In this document: one piece after another, positions 54,361 through 63,120 of the stretch
Layout of the letters: every line of letters starts with the position of its first letter
Position numbering within the stretch: position 1 is the first letter of the stretch
DNA from: Lactobacillaceae bacterium
GTDB taxonomy: Bacteria; Pseudomonadota; Alphaproteobacteria; RF32; CAG-239
Assembly: GCA_031271345.1 (NCBI GenBank)
Contig: JAISVX010000001.1
Span: forward strand, 124,001-188,000
Direction of reading: 5' to 3'
Length of the DNA stretch: 64,000 nt
The notes under the pieces: model-generated
Database searches by the model: none
What the model saw: only the letters and a program-made list of their open reading frames with translations
What the model was told of the DNA's origin: nothing
Made by a program: the position numbers and the translations under genes

Positions 54361-55185
54361 CTATAACTTCCAGCGATTTGCATAATTCATATCATGAAGT
54401 ATCTGCTCTGCTTTTTCAAAGCCTTTTCCCAGATTTTCTATTTTATGGGCGTCATCGCTGATTATTATCGGCACGTCTTTTTTCTGAAGCTCTTTTATCA
54501 TCCAGCGCGCAGGATAAAAATCATCGAACTTGCTTTCATATCTCATCTCATAAGGCATATTGGTTTTAGACAAGGCTTCTATTATGCCTGCCCTTTCTTC
54601 CTTAAACCCTTCTTCTCCGCAAATCCCGCTTAAGCGCGCATAATCCAGATGAGCAACAAAGTCATAAATGTTTGTTTCTATGGCGTTTTTTATTGTTCTA
54701 AAATGCTGGGAAATCAATTCCTTCTGCAGCCCTTCGTCTTTGACATACTGCTTAAGCCTTAAAACGTGCGCTATTTCATCGCCATAAGAACAAAAGTGAG
54801 CGCCTAACAACAGATAATCTGTATCCAGACCTTCCATCATTTTTTGAAAAGATTCAAACCATCCGTCATAACCAAAAACATCAGCCTCAAAACCAATAAG
54901 AACTTTTATCGGATAATTCTTTGAAACTATGCGTATTTTCTCTATCCGCCTTTTCAAAAGTTCTTTTGTCGCGAGAAAATCCGAATGATATTTATTATCC
55001 GCCTTGCGCATTATGGCATCTTTGTAATACCGCATATCTTTCATATTATGATGGACCGCCAAGTGATCGCTTACACCTATTTCAGACCATCCTAATCTTA
55101 CAGCCTGTTCTATCATTTCTTCCAGAGTGTTTTTGCCATCGGAAAAATCTGTGTGGGTATGATAGCTGAAATCTTGTATTTTCAT
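54361..55185 (-). CDS. PHP-domain phosphoesterase, copy 1
   Basis: The protein has 274 residues with a PHP fold as in HisJ-type phosphatases: metal ligands at HTH (9-11), Asp16, DH (40-41), FEADVF, HFCSYGDE, HLDYAR and SDDAHK near the end. It should hydrolyse a phosphoester or phosphonate using metal ions. It lies at the 3' end of a five-gene operon, its ATG overlapping the HD-HD stop (TAATG). It resembles the 56420 gene along its whole length, including NRW near the end. Confidence 0.85.
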   Translation of the reverse strand: MKIQDFSYHTHTDFSDGKNTLEEMIEQAVRLGWSEIGVSDHLAVHHNMKDMRYYKDAIMRKADNKYHSDFLATKELLKRRIEKIRIVSKNYPIKVLIGFEADVFGYDGWFESFQKMMEGLDTDYLLLGAHFCSYGDEIAHVLRLKQYVKDEGLQKELISQHFRTIKNAIETNIYDFVAHLDYARLSGICGEEGFKEERAGIIEALSKTNMPYEMRYESKFDDFYPARWMIKELQKKDVPIIISDDAHKIENLGKGFEKAEQILHDMNYANRWKL

Positions 55186-56420
55186 TAATCTACCCCCAAA
55201 ATCTTATAAACGTCTTTGCCGCATATTTTATCAAAATATTCTTTAAGCATATTGCCTTCTTGCAGCAGCCTTTCCTTTTCTATCGAAGACAGGCCGTATC
55301 TTTCAACAATCTTTTCCATGCGTTCCTCAACTCTTACAATATTTTCTTCTTCGCAAAGCTTATCGCACAACTGAATCAGCCTGTCATAGTCATCATATTC
55401 AACATCCGCAAGTTTTTCTTTTGCCCATGCTTTCCATTCGTTAGGATACTGCATCTCGTCTATTCTGGCATCTTTATAAGGAAACGTATGTGTCAGACAT
55501 ACCCGCGCAACATCCGAATAGTTTTTTTCAAGCATATATTCATAGCCCTCTCTGCCATGAAACTTTTTGGATTCTTTTTCTTTCAGTCTTTTTCCACAAT
55601 CATGCAGCAAGCCTAATACATAAGCTTTTTCTGGTATAAGTTTTGCTGTACTCTCCGCAATTAGCTTCGCTGCTTTCGCAACATTATGCGAATGGTTTAT
55701 GTAACTGCAAGTAAGCGGCTTATGGGGAAAATGCTCTTTTCTGTAACTAATAACATCCTCAAACACTTTCTCGGCTTCCCAAATAGTCGGATACCCCGCA
55801 GGCTCTGTTTTAATCCCTAAAAGTTCATATAAATCCTTGCCGCACAAACCATCAAAATATCTTTTTAATTTCTGCCCTTCTTCCAAAAGCTCCGATTTTC
55901 TTTCTTTCGGTAAATTATAACGGCCTGCGATGGCCTCGACTCTATTTTCTATTGAAGTTTTCCAGCCCTCATCGTGAAACTTGTCGCATAACTGGATTAG
56001 CCTGTCATAATCATCATATTCAATATCTTGTAATTTTTGTTTTGCCCACAGCATCCATTCTTCAGGGTATCCTGTTGATTTGACATCAAAGTCTTTGTTA
56101 GGAAAAGTGTGAGTCAAGCATATTCTAGCAGAAATAAAATAGCCTTTTTCCATCATTTTTTCATAACCTTCCTGACCATGAAACTTATTTAGCGCTCTTT
56201 CAAGGATTCTGTGTCCATAATCATGGAGCAGACCTAAAACATAAGCTTTTTCAGGGTTTAAATACAGTGTTTGAACAGCTATTTTCTTTGCCGCGTCCGC
56301 CACTTTTATCGCGTGTTCAAGATAAGGTCTACTGTCAACGCCGGAAGTTTCTTTTTTATAAGCCGCCGCTTCTCTAAGAAGTTGTTTTGCCTCTGATAAT
56401 GCAGGAAATCCAATTGGCAT
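55185..56420 (-). CDS. Tandem HD-domain phosphohydrolase (HD-HD fusion)
   Basis: The protein has 411 residues made of two similar halves of about 205 residues. Each half has a complete H...HD...D set: His36, His66-Asp67, Asp146 in the first, His243, His273-Asp274, Asp353 in the second. Shared blocks are EKAYVLGLLHD, CLTHTFP.KD, EYDDYDRLIQLCDK and CGKD.Y. HD domains hydrolyse phosphomono- or diesters, often of nucleotides. Family members in gut Firmicutes are single domain, so this is a duplication. It overlaps both neighbours (one base each). Substrate unknown. Confidence 0.88.
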   Translation of the reverse strand: MPIGFPALSEAKQLLREAAAYKKETSGVDSRPYLEHAIKVADAAKKIAVQTLYLNPEKAYVLGLLHDYGHRILERALNKFHGQEGYEKMMEKGYFISARICLTHTFPNKDFDVKSTGYPEEWMLWAKQKLQDIEYDDYDRLIQLCDKFHDEGWKTSIENRVEAIAGRYNLPKERKSELLEEGQKLKRYFDGLCGKDLYELLGIKTEPAGYPTIWEAEKVFEDVISYRKEHFPHKPLTCSYINHSHNVAKAAKLIAESTAKLIPEKAYVLGLLHDCGKRLKEKESKKFHGREGYEYMLEKNYSDVARVCLTHTFPYKDARIDEMQYPNEWKAWAKEKLADVEYDDYDRLIQLCDKLCEEENIVRVEERMEKIVERYGLSSIEKERLLQEGNMLKEYFDKICGKDVYKILGVD

Positions 56421-57244
56421 TATTTATTCAATCTCCAGCGATTTGTATAGTTTAAGTCTTGCAAAAGCTTTTCAGCGGTTTCATAGTGCGCTCCTAACTG
56501 CTCTGTTTTATGAGCGTCATCGCTGATAACTATAGGTACATTCCTTTTTTGCAGCTCCTTAAGCATCCAGACTGCCGGGTGCTGTTCGCCTGTCTTTGTT
56601 ATTCCGCTTGTATTAAGCTCATAAGGATGTTTGTGTTTTGCAATCGCCTCTATCGCTTCCATTTTCTTATCATCCCATTCGCTTCCCACACACAGTCCTT
56701 GGACTCTAATTACGTCTAAATGACCGATAAAATCAAAATATCCGCTTTTAGCTATTTCCGCTAAATTATCCCAATGGTTAGATATAAACTTTTTCATAAG
56801 TTCGGGAGTCAAAAAATCATCATATAAAAAAAGTCTATAGAGGTTTATTATCTTCGTCAGGTCCTTGTCCCATATATAATGGTTAGAGCCGATAAGATAG
56901 TCATAATCCAGCTCTTTTAACAGTTTTTCAAACAGTTTTCTCCATTCTGCAGATGGAAAATAATCAACCTCCCAGCCAAGATAAACTTTTATTTTGCTTT
57001 TTGTTCCGACTTCTCTTATCTCATCCGCTGTTCTTTTATATAAATCCAGAGCCTTGTTATAGTCGTTAAAAAACATCCTGTGATCCAAAGGCATATTGGG
57101 ATGGAAGATTAAATGGTTTGAAACGCCAATCTCCGAATAACCGATTTCTTCGGCTTTTCTAACCATTTCTTCCGTTGTATTAAAAGCGTCATAAGCATTG
57201 AAAGCGTTTGAGTGCGTGTGGTAGCTAAAGTCCTGTATTTTCAT
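56420..57244 (-). CDS. PHP-domain phosphoesterase, copy 2
   Basis: The protein has 274 residues and is a clear paralogue of copy 1 (both start MKIQDFSYHTH and end SDDAHK...NRW). HTH (9-11) and the last SDDAH metal sites are kept. The usual DH pair is NH (Asn43-His44), and the early Asp region differs (NAFNAYDAFN), so metal binding may be altered. Its ATG overlaps the end of the HD gene (20-base overlap), and its stop overlaps the HD-HD start (TAATG). Confidence 0.85.
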   Translation of the reverse strand: MKIQDFSYHTHSNAFNAYDAFNTTEEMVRKAEEIGYSEIGVSNHLIFHPNMPLDHRMFFNDYNKALDLYKRTADEIREVGTKSKIKVYLGWEVDYFPSAEWRKLFEKLLKELDYDYLIGSNHYIWDKDLTKIINLYRLFLYDDFLTPELMKKFISNHWDNLAEIAKSGYFDFIGHLDVIRVQGLCVGSEWDDKKMEAIEAIAKHKHPYELNTSGITKTGEQHPAVWMLKELQKRNVPIVISDDAHKTEQLGAHYETAEKLLQDLNYTNRWRLNK

Positions 57245-57851
57245 TTTTTAAACCTATTATCTCATAAACATCTTTATTACACATATTGCCGAAATATATT
57301 TTTAAACCATTCAGGCTATCTATCAAAGGCTGAAGGCTTTCCAACGATACATTGTACCTCTCGGCGATATCTTTATATCTTTCTTCAATTGTGCAGGGCA
57401 TTCCAAATTTATTTATATTGTCGCAAAGCTGAATCAGCCTGTCATAATCGTCATACTGTATATTTCTGATTAAGGGAATACACCCCAAAAGCATTTCTCT
57501 TGGCATAGGTTTTTTCTCAATGTCTAAATCTTTATCTGGAAAACTGTGTGTAAGACAAATCTTTGCAATGTCTGGATAGTCATTAATCAGCGCATAATAA
57601 CCGGCCAAACCGTGAAAGATTCCTTCCCGCCTTTCATCAACAATGCGCCCATAGTCATGCAAAAGCCCATAAACATAAGATTTTTCAGGGTTTAAATACG
57701 GTGTATTTTCAGCTATGGTTTTTGCTATTTCTGCCGTTGCTACCAAGTGGTTTATTAACTCTGTTTGATGTTTTTCTGAAAACGGATACGGGGAACTGTT
57801 GCGTTTTTCAAAAAGCGAATTAAACAGCCTCTCTGCCTCCTTTATTCCCAT
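57225..57851 (-). CDS. Single HD-domain phosphohydrolase
   Basis: The protein has 208 residues, one HD module equivalent to half of the HD-HD fusion: His35, His65-Asp66, Asp144, with EKSYVYGLLHD, CLTHSFPDKD and QYDDYDRLIQLCD. Start: ATG at 57851, with AAGGA six bases upstream inside murA-like; the earlier ATG at 57857 overlaps that gene's stop (ATGA) and lacks spacing. It is the second gene of the operon. Substrate unknown. Confidence 0.87.
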   Translation of the reverse strand: MGIKEAERLFNSLFEKRNSSPYPFSEKHQTELINHLVATAEIAKTIAENTPYLNPEKSYVYGLLHDYGRIVDERREGIFHGLAGYYALINDYPDIAKICLTHSFPDKDLDIEKKPMPREMLLGCIPLIRNIQYDDYDRLIQLCDNINKFGMPCTIEERYKDIAERYNVSLESLQPLIDSLNGLKIYFGNMCNKDVYEIIGLKNENTGL

Positions 57852-57853
57852 AA

Positions 57854-59281
57854 TCATTCCTTTATACGGTATATCGGAAGCGAGCTAATGCAGCTGCCTT
57901 CTTTGGAAAAGACAACTTCTATGCCCAAGCCCTCTAAGTTTTTAACTAAATTAGGATACCCTCTTAAGGCAAACTCCGGGTTTTTGATTGTGCTTTTACC
58001 CTTTGCAATCGAGGCTAAAACTATTATTCCCATTGTTCCCCTCAAATCCATGCCTTTTGCTGTTGCCGGCTTGATTTTTGAAGGAATAATATGAGCGAAC
58101 AAAGCTTCGCTGCTTGTGTTTTGACTGCTTGCAACGTCAAGCTTCCAAAACTCGCTCTGCAGACCGAATTTTTGCATTTCTAACAAATGCGCGCTTCTTC
58201 CCGGCCATATCATATCAACGATAACAGAATCCGTTTTTGCCAAACCTAAAACCGCACACCAGATTTGCTGAACATCCGTCTCAAAGCCCGGGTATGGAGA
58301 CATTTGCATTACAAAACCGTCAAAACCGTCAATATCTCTAAAGTCTAAAATCATTTCTTTTTTATCTAGAGAATAATAAATGCCGTTTCTTGCAACTTTG
58401 GTAAGCTGCTTCAACCATGGGGAACAGTGGTCAAGGTTGATTCCTTTAATCTGCACGGTTCCTCGCGCGCCGAGAGCGAGCAGGGCGTAAGTCGCCGCTT
58501 CCAGCCTATCGGGAATTACCTCAAATATTCCGCCTTTTAAAAGACTGCGGTTTTTGCCGTTATAAACAAGACCCGTACTCTCGTTTCCTATAACGTCCAA
58601 CCCCATTTTCTGAAGCATTGATATTAGGTTTGAAACTTCCGGCTCAAGAGACGAATTGTACATCATCTTAAAATCTTTTGTTCCCGCAATAGATAAAAGC
58701 CAGTGGAATGTCGCGCCGTGCGAAACTTTTGCCGTTGTATAAATGGGGTTAACGTTTTCAGGCTCCTCTTTCGGCAGGCCGAAAACAAGATAGTTTTTAT
58801 CTCCATCATGCTCTTCGGTTATTTCCGCGCCAAATATGTTTTTTATCAATTGCTCGTGGAAATCGGTTGGTCTTTTACCGCCGAAAGAACAGCCTCCAGG
58901 TACGCAGACTTTCAAGCTGTTAAACTCGTTCGTATGCTTAAATCTTGCCAACAGAGATCCCCACAAATAGTAGCTTGCCCTAAATTTTAGCGCCTTATCG
59001 TTTAAAACATTGTTTGTAATTTTTTTTGCATGAAGATAAAGAATCTTTTTTTCGGGATTAAATTGTACATTAACGCCCAAGTCCAGCATTATATGCCCCA
59101 TTTCAAGGACGTCCGTAATATACGGCACATTGTGAAGAACAATCTCTTCATCAGTAAGAAGAGCCGCCGCCATAAGTCCTAAAATGGAGTTTTTCGCTCC
59201 GCTTATCTCAACTGTTCCTTTTATAGCCTTGCCGCCCTTAACACTTAGTTTTTCTGGAATAAAAAAGCTTTCACTGTTCAT
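57854..59281 (-). CDS. MurA-family enolpyruvyl transferase, divergent
   Basis: This 475-residue EPSP-synthase-fold protein is longer than typical MurA (about 420-430). MurA active-site residues are conserved: Lys30 in ISGAKNS, Arg101 (FRASYYLWG), Cys131 in PGGCSFGGKRP, Arg137, an Asp in FETDVQQ and Arg in LRGYPNL. The expected reaction is transfer of enolpyruvate from PEP to UDP-GlcNAc or a related sugar, but an insertion after the Cys loop and linkage to HD/PHP genes make another substrate possible. AAGGA precedes the ATG. A -10-like TATAAT lies 33 bases upstream. A canonical murA is not in the window. Confidence 0.85.
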   Translation of the reverse strand: MNSESFFIPEKLSVKGGKAIKGTVEISGAKNSILGLMAAALLTDEEIVLHNVPYITDVLEMGHIMLDLGVNVQFNPEKKILYLHAKKITNNVLNDKALKFRASYYLWGSLLARFKHTNEFNSLKVCVPGGCSFGGKRPTDFHEQLIKNIFGAEITEEHDGDKNYLVFGLPKEEPENVNPIYTTAKVSHGATFHWLLSIAGTKDFKMMYNSSLEPEVSNLISMLQKMGLDVIGNESTGLVYNGKNRSLLKGGIFEVIPDRLEAATYALLALGARGTVQIKGINLDHCSPWLKQLTKVARNGIYYSLDKKEMILDFRDIDGFDGFVMQMSPYPGFETDVQQIWCAVLGLAKTDSVIVDMIWPGRSAHLLEMQKFGLQSEFWKLDVASSQNTSSEALFAHIIPSKIKPATAKGMDLRGTMGIIVLASIAKGKSTIKNPEFALRGYPNLVKNLEGLGIEVVFSKEGSCISSLPIYRIKE

Positions 59282-59313
59282 AGCGTAATCCTTAATCTGT
59301 GTAATCTTAATTG

Positions 59314-59319
59314 ATTATA
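59314..59319 (-). promoter_or_regulatory. Candidate -10 box of the murA-like/HD/PHP operon
   Basis: On the reverse strand a perfect TATAAT lies 32 bases before the murA-like start. No convincing -35 box is present at 16-18 bases. The 127-base gap to the Nudix gene gives room for a separate promoter. Confidence 0.4.
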
Positions 59320-59408
59320 AAGCAGGCTTGTTTAATTTTTATTTAACTGCATTTTATTAATTTATAAACCTTTTGCGAAGCAATGGCAATGGATAAAACA
59401 AAACTATG

Positions 59409-59975
59409 TTATTTGAGTTTTTTTGTTTTTTCCATTATTCTTTTATAGATAGGAAGAACTTCGTCCTCGGTAACGGTTGCCAGCACATCCTCATTATTAA
59501 CCCATTTAATCGCCGAGTTCTCATCCTGTGCAATGCGAAAAACCTCTTCTTCAGAAACCTCAAAAACATACGCCGGCGCATAATGAAGATGATCCGCCAA
59601 AGTTCTGCCTTTTTTTATATGGCTTAATACCTTTAAAACTATATAATCTATAGGAGTTCTATTGTTTAAAACCTTAAAGTTAGGTATCCCGGTTTCTTCT
59701 TCAAACTCTATCATAGCGTTTTTCAGAAGGTCTTTTTCTCCATCGGCATGACCGCCAAACCAGGTAAAAGTTTTAAATAAATTATGATAGCCCATTAAAA
59801 CTTTTGTTCTTTTCGGGTTAACAATCCAAACCACCGTTGTCAGATGCCCGGGCAGGCAGTCTCTGGAATAGGCAAAATCTCCAAAAGCATTTAAAAACTG
59901 CTTTAATGACTCAATCGTTGTTTTTTCAAGCTCATCATAAGGCTCATAGTTTTCTAATTCTTTTAACAAATCCAT
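59409..59975 (-). CDS. Nudix hydrolase
   Basis: The protein has 188 residues with Nudix box GGHADGEKDLLKNAMIEFEEETG, a variant with DGE in place of the usual first glutamate arrangement and Ile at the position of the conserved Arg. Upstream CLPGHLTTVVWIVNPKRTKVLM is the usual first strands. It hydrolyses a nucleoside diphosphate-linked compound, substrate unknown. AAAGGTG precedes the ATG. It lies 27 bases after mnmG and 127 bases before the murA-like gene on the same strand, so it may belong to either unit. Confidence 0.85.
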   Translation of the reverse strand: MDLLKELENYEPYDELEKTTIESLKQFLNAFGDFAYSRDCLPGHLTTVVWIVNPKRTKVLMGYHNLFKTFTWFGGHADGEKDLLKNAMIEFEEETGIPNFKVLNNRTPIDYIVLKVLSHIKKGRTLADHLHYAPAYVFEVSEEEVFRIAQDENSAIKWVNNEDVLATVTEDEVLPIYKRIMEKTKKLK

Positions 59976-60002
59976 ATCACACCTTTAAATACACTGTTTA
60001 AA

Positions 60003-61850
60003 CTATTTTTTTATATAGCTTAATATTGCCATAATTGCCGCCGGGGTAACGCCCGGTATACGGGAAGCCTCTCCAATCGTCGAGGGCTTAACTTTTGTCA
60101 GCTTTGCAACCATTTCATTTGACAGACCGCCGATTTTTGAATAATCAATATCTGATTTTAATTTAAGTTTTTCATCTTTTTTAAATAACTCAATGTCCGC
60201 CATTTGTCTTTTGATATAACCAGAATATTTTGCCTCAATCTCAATGCTTTCATAAACATCCTCAGGCATACCTCTCAGCTCCGGCCATATAGATACAACT
60301 GTTTCACGTGAAACATTATCGTACGACATCGCGTTAAAAGCGCTTCTCCTGATGCCGTCTTTTTTGGTTTTTATGCCGAACTTTTCCATCTCCTGCGGGC
60401 TGACGTTCAGCTCTTCGACAAGCTTTCTATAATGCCGGATCATATCGTGTTTTATTTTATAATTATTGTATCTGTCTTCCCCAACAACGCCGATATTATG
60501 ACCTTGTTCGGTTAATCTTGCATCGGCATTGTCCGCCCTTAAAAACAAACGATATTCGGAGCGGGAGGTAAACATGCGATATGGCTCGTCAACGCCTTTG
60601 GTAATCAAATCGTCTATCATTACGCCGATATAAGCCATGCTCCTGTCAATTGCAAATTCCTGTTCTGACGCGGCAGAATAAAGGGCGGCGTTGACGCCGG
60701 CAACCAGCCCCTGAGCAGCCGCTTCTTCATATCCTGTGGTTCCATTGATCTGCCCAGCCAAAAATAGCCCGGGAATTTTCTTTACACCAAGCTTTGAGTT
60801 CAGCTCCTGAGGATTGACAAAGTCATATTCAATCGCATAGGCATATTGAAGAATTTCAACATTCTCAAGCCCTTTCATCGTATGAATAAACTTTTCTTGA
60901 ACATCCGCAGGCAAAGAAGTGGATATTCCGTTTGGATAAACCACATCGGTATTTAACCCTTCTGGTTCAAGAAAAATTTGATGGCTTGTTTTGTCTGCAA
61001 ACTTAACCAGTTTATCTTCAATACTCGGACAGTATCTCGGACCAACACCCTTAATCAAGCCGGAAAAAAGCGCGCATTTATCAAAATTATCTCTTATAAT
61101 TTTGTGCGTCGCTTCATTTGTATACGTTATATAACAGCTTACCTGCGGATTTGAAATTTTTTTATTCATATATGAAAAAGGAACAACGTTGTCATCGCCG
61201 TCCTGGCGTTCCAATATATCCCAATTGATTGTTTTTCCATCAAGCCGGGCAGGGGTTCCCGTTTTCAGCCTGCCAATTTCTATGCCTTTAGACTTTAAAT
61301 ACGGCGTTATACCAATGCAGGTCACATCATTTATCCTTCCGCCTTCTGACGTTGTATGACCAATAAACATTATGCCGTTTAAAAATGTGCCTGAGGTTAA
61401 AATTACCGCTTTAGACTTTATTTCTTCGCCAGAAGCAAGCTTTACGCCAGATATTTTATCTTCGTCAAAAATCAGACCTTCAACGGCGGCTTCCATAATT
61501 GTCAGTTTTTTTTGGACGTTTAATTCTTCCAGCATATATTTTTTATAAAGCTCTCTGTCTGCCTGCGCTCTGGGACCCTGAACTGCCGGACCTTTTGACG
61601 CGTTGAGCATTCTAAACTGGATTCCCGCCTTATCAATTACTTTGCCCATCAATCCGTCCAGCGCATCAATTTCACGAACCAAATGTCCTTTGCCGAGACC
61701 TCCTATTGCGGGGTTGCATGACATTTCGCCAATTGTATCTATTTTATGTGTAATTAAAACCGTGTCCGCGCCCATACGCGCCGCCGCCGCACATGCTTCC
61801 GCACCCGCATGACCGCCGCCGACAACAATTACATCAAAATCTTTCGACAT
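60003..61850 (-). CDS. mnmG: tRNA uridine 5-carboxymethylaminomethyl modification enzyme MnmG
   Basis: This 615-residue FAD protein (GidA) starts FDVIVVGGGHAGAEAC, the dinucleotide-binding loop, and has SCNPAIGGLGKGHL, GLFLAGQINGTTGYEEAAAQG and a C-terminal helical domain. With MnmE it makes cmnm5U34 in tRNAs. Residues around 512-517 read NVSRET, encoded by a perfect parS site. The protein has the usual length and domains, so the site is not an insertion. Confidence 0.97.
   Translation of the reverse strand: MSKDFDVIVVGGGHAGAEACAAAARMGADTVLITHKIDTIGEMSCNPAIGGLGKGHLVREIDALDGLMGKVIDKAGIQFRMLNASKGPAVQGPRAQADRELYKKYMLEELNVQKKLTIMEAAVEGLIFDEDKISGVKLASGEEIKSKAVILTSGTFLNGIMFIGHTTSEGGRINDVTCIGITPYLKSKGIEIGRLKTGTPARLDGKTINWDILERQDGDDNVVPFSYMNKKISNPQVSCYITYTNEATHKIIRDNFDKCALFSGLIKGVGPRYCPSIEDKLVKFADKTSHQIFLEPEGLNTDVVYPNGISTSLPADVQEKFIHTMKGLENVEILQYAYAIEYDFVNPQELNSKLGVKKIPGLFLAGQINGTTGYEEAAAQGLVAGVNAALYSAASEQEFAIDRSMAYIGVMIDDLITKGVDEPYRMFTSRSEYRLFLRADNADARLTEQGHNIGVVGEDRYNNYKIKHDMIRHYRKLVEELNVSPQEMEKFGIKTKKDGIRRSAFNAMSYDNVSRETVVSIWPELRGMPEDVYESIEIEAKYSGYIKRQMADIELFKKDEKLKLKSDIDYSKIGGLSNEMVAKLTKVKPSTIGEASRIPGVTPAAIMAILSYIKK
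60300..60315. promoter_or_regulatory. parS site inside mnmG
   Basis: TGTTTCACGTGAAACA, identical to the rsmG site, encodes NVSRET in the mnmG frame. It lies 6.8 kb from the first site. Confidence 0.9.
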
Positions 61851-61921
61851 TTTTAGTTCCCATCACTTATTTTTGCATTAGCTATATACACCAAACCAAT
61901 TGTTTTAGCAATATTTTTATA

Positions 61922-61951
61922 AACAAAAACCGCCGGCTAAAAAGCCAGCGG
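61922..61951 (-). terminator. Terminator after the 61974-62345 gene
   Basis: On the reverse strand CCGCTGGCT, loop, AGCCGGCGG, then TTTTTGTTT form a strong hairpin, so mnmG must have its own promoter in the next 70 bases. Confidence 0.85.
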
Positions 61952-61973
61952 TATGTTGAGTGTGAGACAATAA

Positions 61974-62345
61974 TTAGTTTGCAAAAAGACCGTGTTTTTC
62001 CAGGTCCTTTATAAACACCTCCATCTGCGCTTCATGGCAGATGTTGGGGTGATAGTAATAGCAGAGAACGAGCTGCCTGCCAGCGGTTGACACATGAAAA
62101 TCCACATCGCCGCCTTCTTTTTCCACCATCTTAGCGACCTGGCTAAGAATGGAATGGAAAGAGCTTTTGGCGTTGTAAAAGGCTATTGAGCCTTCTTCTT
62201 TTCCTGCATCGCGAATAACGCTCGGGAGCATTGTTAAATGCGCCGCATTGTAATCGCTGATGTTTTGCGCGGTTCTTACCACTTGGTTAATCTCGGGTAT
62301 TTGACCACCAAACACCTTGAGAATCAATTCAGAATTTCCGTTCAT
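61974..62345 (-). CDS. Protein of unknown function
   Basis: The protein has 123 residues, soluble, mixed alpha/beta (helical first half with NISDYNAAHLTMLPSVIRDAG, strands DVDFHVSTAGRQLVLCYYYHP). Leader TTAAAAAACAAAAAATTT shows no Shine-Dalgarno. It lies 14 bases after the 62360 gene in the same direction, so they form a pair ended by the terminator at 61922. No family recognised. Confidence 0.55.
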   Translation of the reverse strand: MNGNSELILKVFGGQIPEINQVVRTAQNISDYNAAHLTMLPSVIRDAGKEEGSIAFYNAKSSFHSILSQVAKMVEKEGGDVDFHVSTAGRQLVLCYYYHPNICHEAQMEVFIKDLEKHGLFAN

Positions 62346-62359
62346 AAATTTTTTGTTTT

Positions 62360-63004
62360 TTAAATGTTTAACAATTCGTCGTATGCTTTTTCCGCATAAG
62401 ATTTTATCGATTCTTCAAACTCTGGAACATAGTTAAAACAATGGGGGACGCCCAAAAGCTCCGCCAGCTCTTCAACCATTTCGGATCTGTCAAGCTCTCC
62501 GACATTAATGTCTTCAAACGCCGCCCATTCATTGGAAAGCTTTGCCGGAGAAACATTGAGTTTACTGACCAGAATAACCTTACAGAGTTCGTAAATTTCT
62601 TTTACAGCTTCTTTGTACGGAAGACTGGAAAGAAAAAAGGCTTTTCTCTCTGTAAGAAGCATGCCGGCAACAACAGCAAATTTCTTCATACGCTCTTCAG
62701 AGGCAATGCGGTTATCCAGAAGATACAGCGATAACAGTGCTTTAGCCGCCGCAATCAACGCAGAGGGAAAATATTCGTCCCGATTACAGTTGTGGTAATC
62801 CTGCTCGATAACCGAAAGCATCTGATCGTAGCTTGAAACGGCTTTTTCCGAGCAGCCGTTTTCAAGCAAATCTTTTAAATCAAGAAAATTCAGCTTTTCA
62901 GTAATCACCGGGTCACTCACATTGTTTGCCAAAGCAAGCAATTCTTCTTTATCCGCTTTAACCCTTAAAAGGCTTTCAAAGATCTTTGGAATTTCAATAC
63001 TCAT
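62360..63004 (-). CDS. Protein of unknown function, paralogue of the 63187 gene
   Basis: The protein has 214 residues, helical and soluble. It resembles the 63187 product in a central block (ALLSLYLLDNRIASEERMKKF here, MILGCYFIDNTLASEKEMERF there) and in a terminal Asn-Ile. Leader lacks a Shine-Dalgarno. A sigma-70-like promoter is at 63082-63110. No domain recognised. Confidence 0.6.
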   Translation of the reverse strand: MSIEIPKIFESLLRVKADKEELLALANNVSDPVITEKLNFLDLKDLLENGCSEKAVSSYDQMLSVIEQDYHNCNRDEYFPSALIAAAKALLSLYLLDNRIASEERMKKFAVVAGMLLTERKAFFLSSLPYKEAVKEIYELCKVILVSKLNVSPAKLSNEWAAFEDINVGELDRSEMVEELAELLGVPHCFNYVPEFEESIKSYAEKAYDELLNI

Positions 63005-63081
63005 AAACCATTAAAATTTAAATTGTTAGAAAATCTATTTATTTTGGGGGAATAATATGCTCATAAGACTTAGTGTCGGGC

Positions 63082-63110
63082 ATTGTCCGATAAAAAGCCT
63101 CTTTTGTCAA
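63082..63110 (-). promoter_or_regulatory. Sigma-70-like promoter of the 62360/61974 pair
   Basis: On the reverse strand TTGACA (63105-63110) and GACAAT (63082-63087) are 17 bases apart, giving a leader of about 70 bases. Confidence 0.6.
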
Positions 63111-63120
63111 GAACTTAAAA

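Noticed and set aside
54361-57851. HD and PHP genes as a CRISPR or known toxin-antitoxin or anti-phage cassette
   Set aside because: No repeat array, Cas gene, nucleotidyltransferase, CARF or effector domain is present; the PHP and HD similarity pattern points to duplicated metabolic-type hydrolases.
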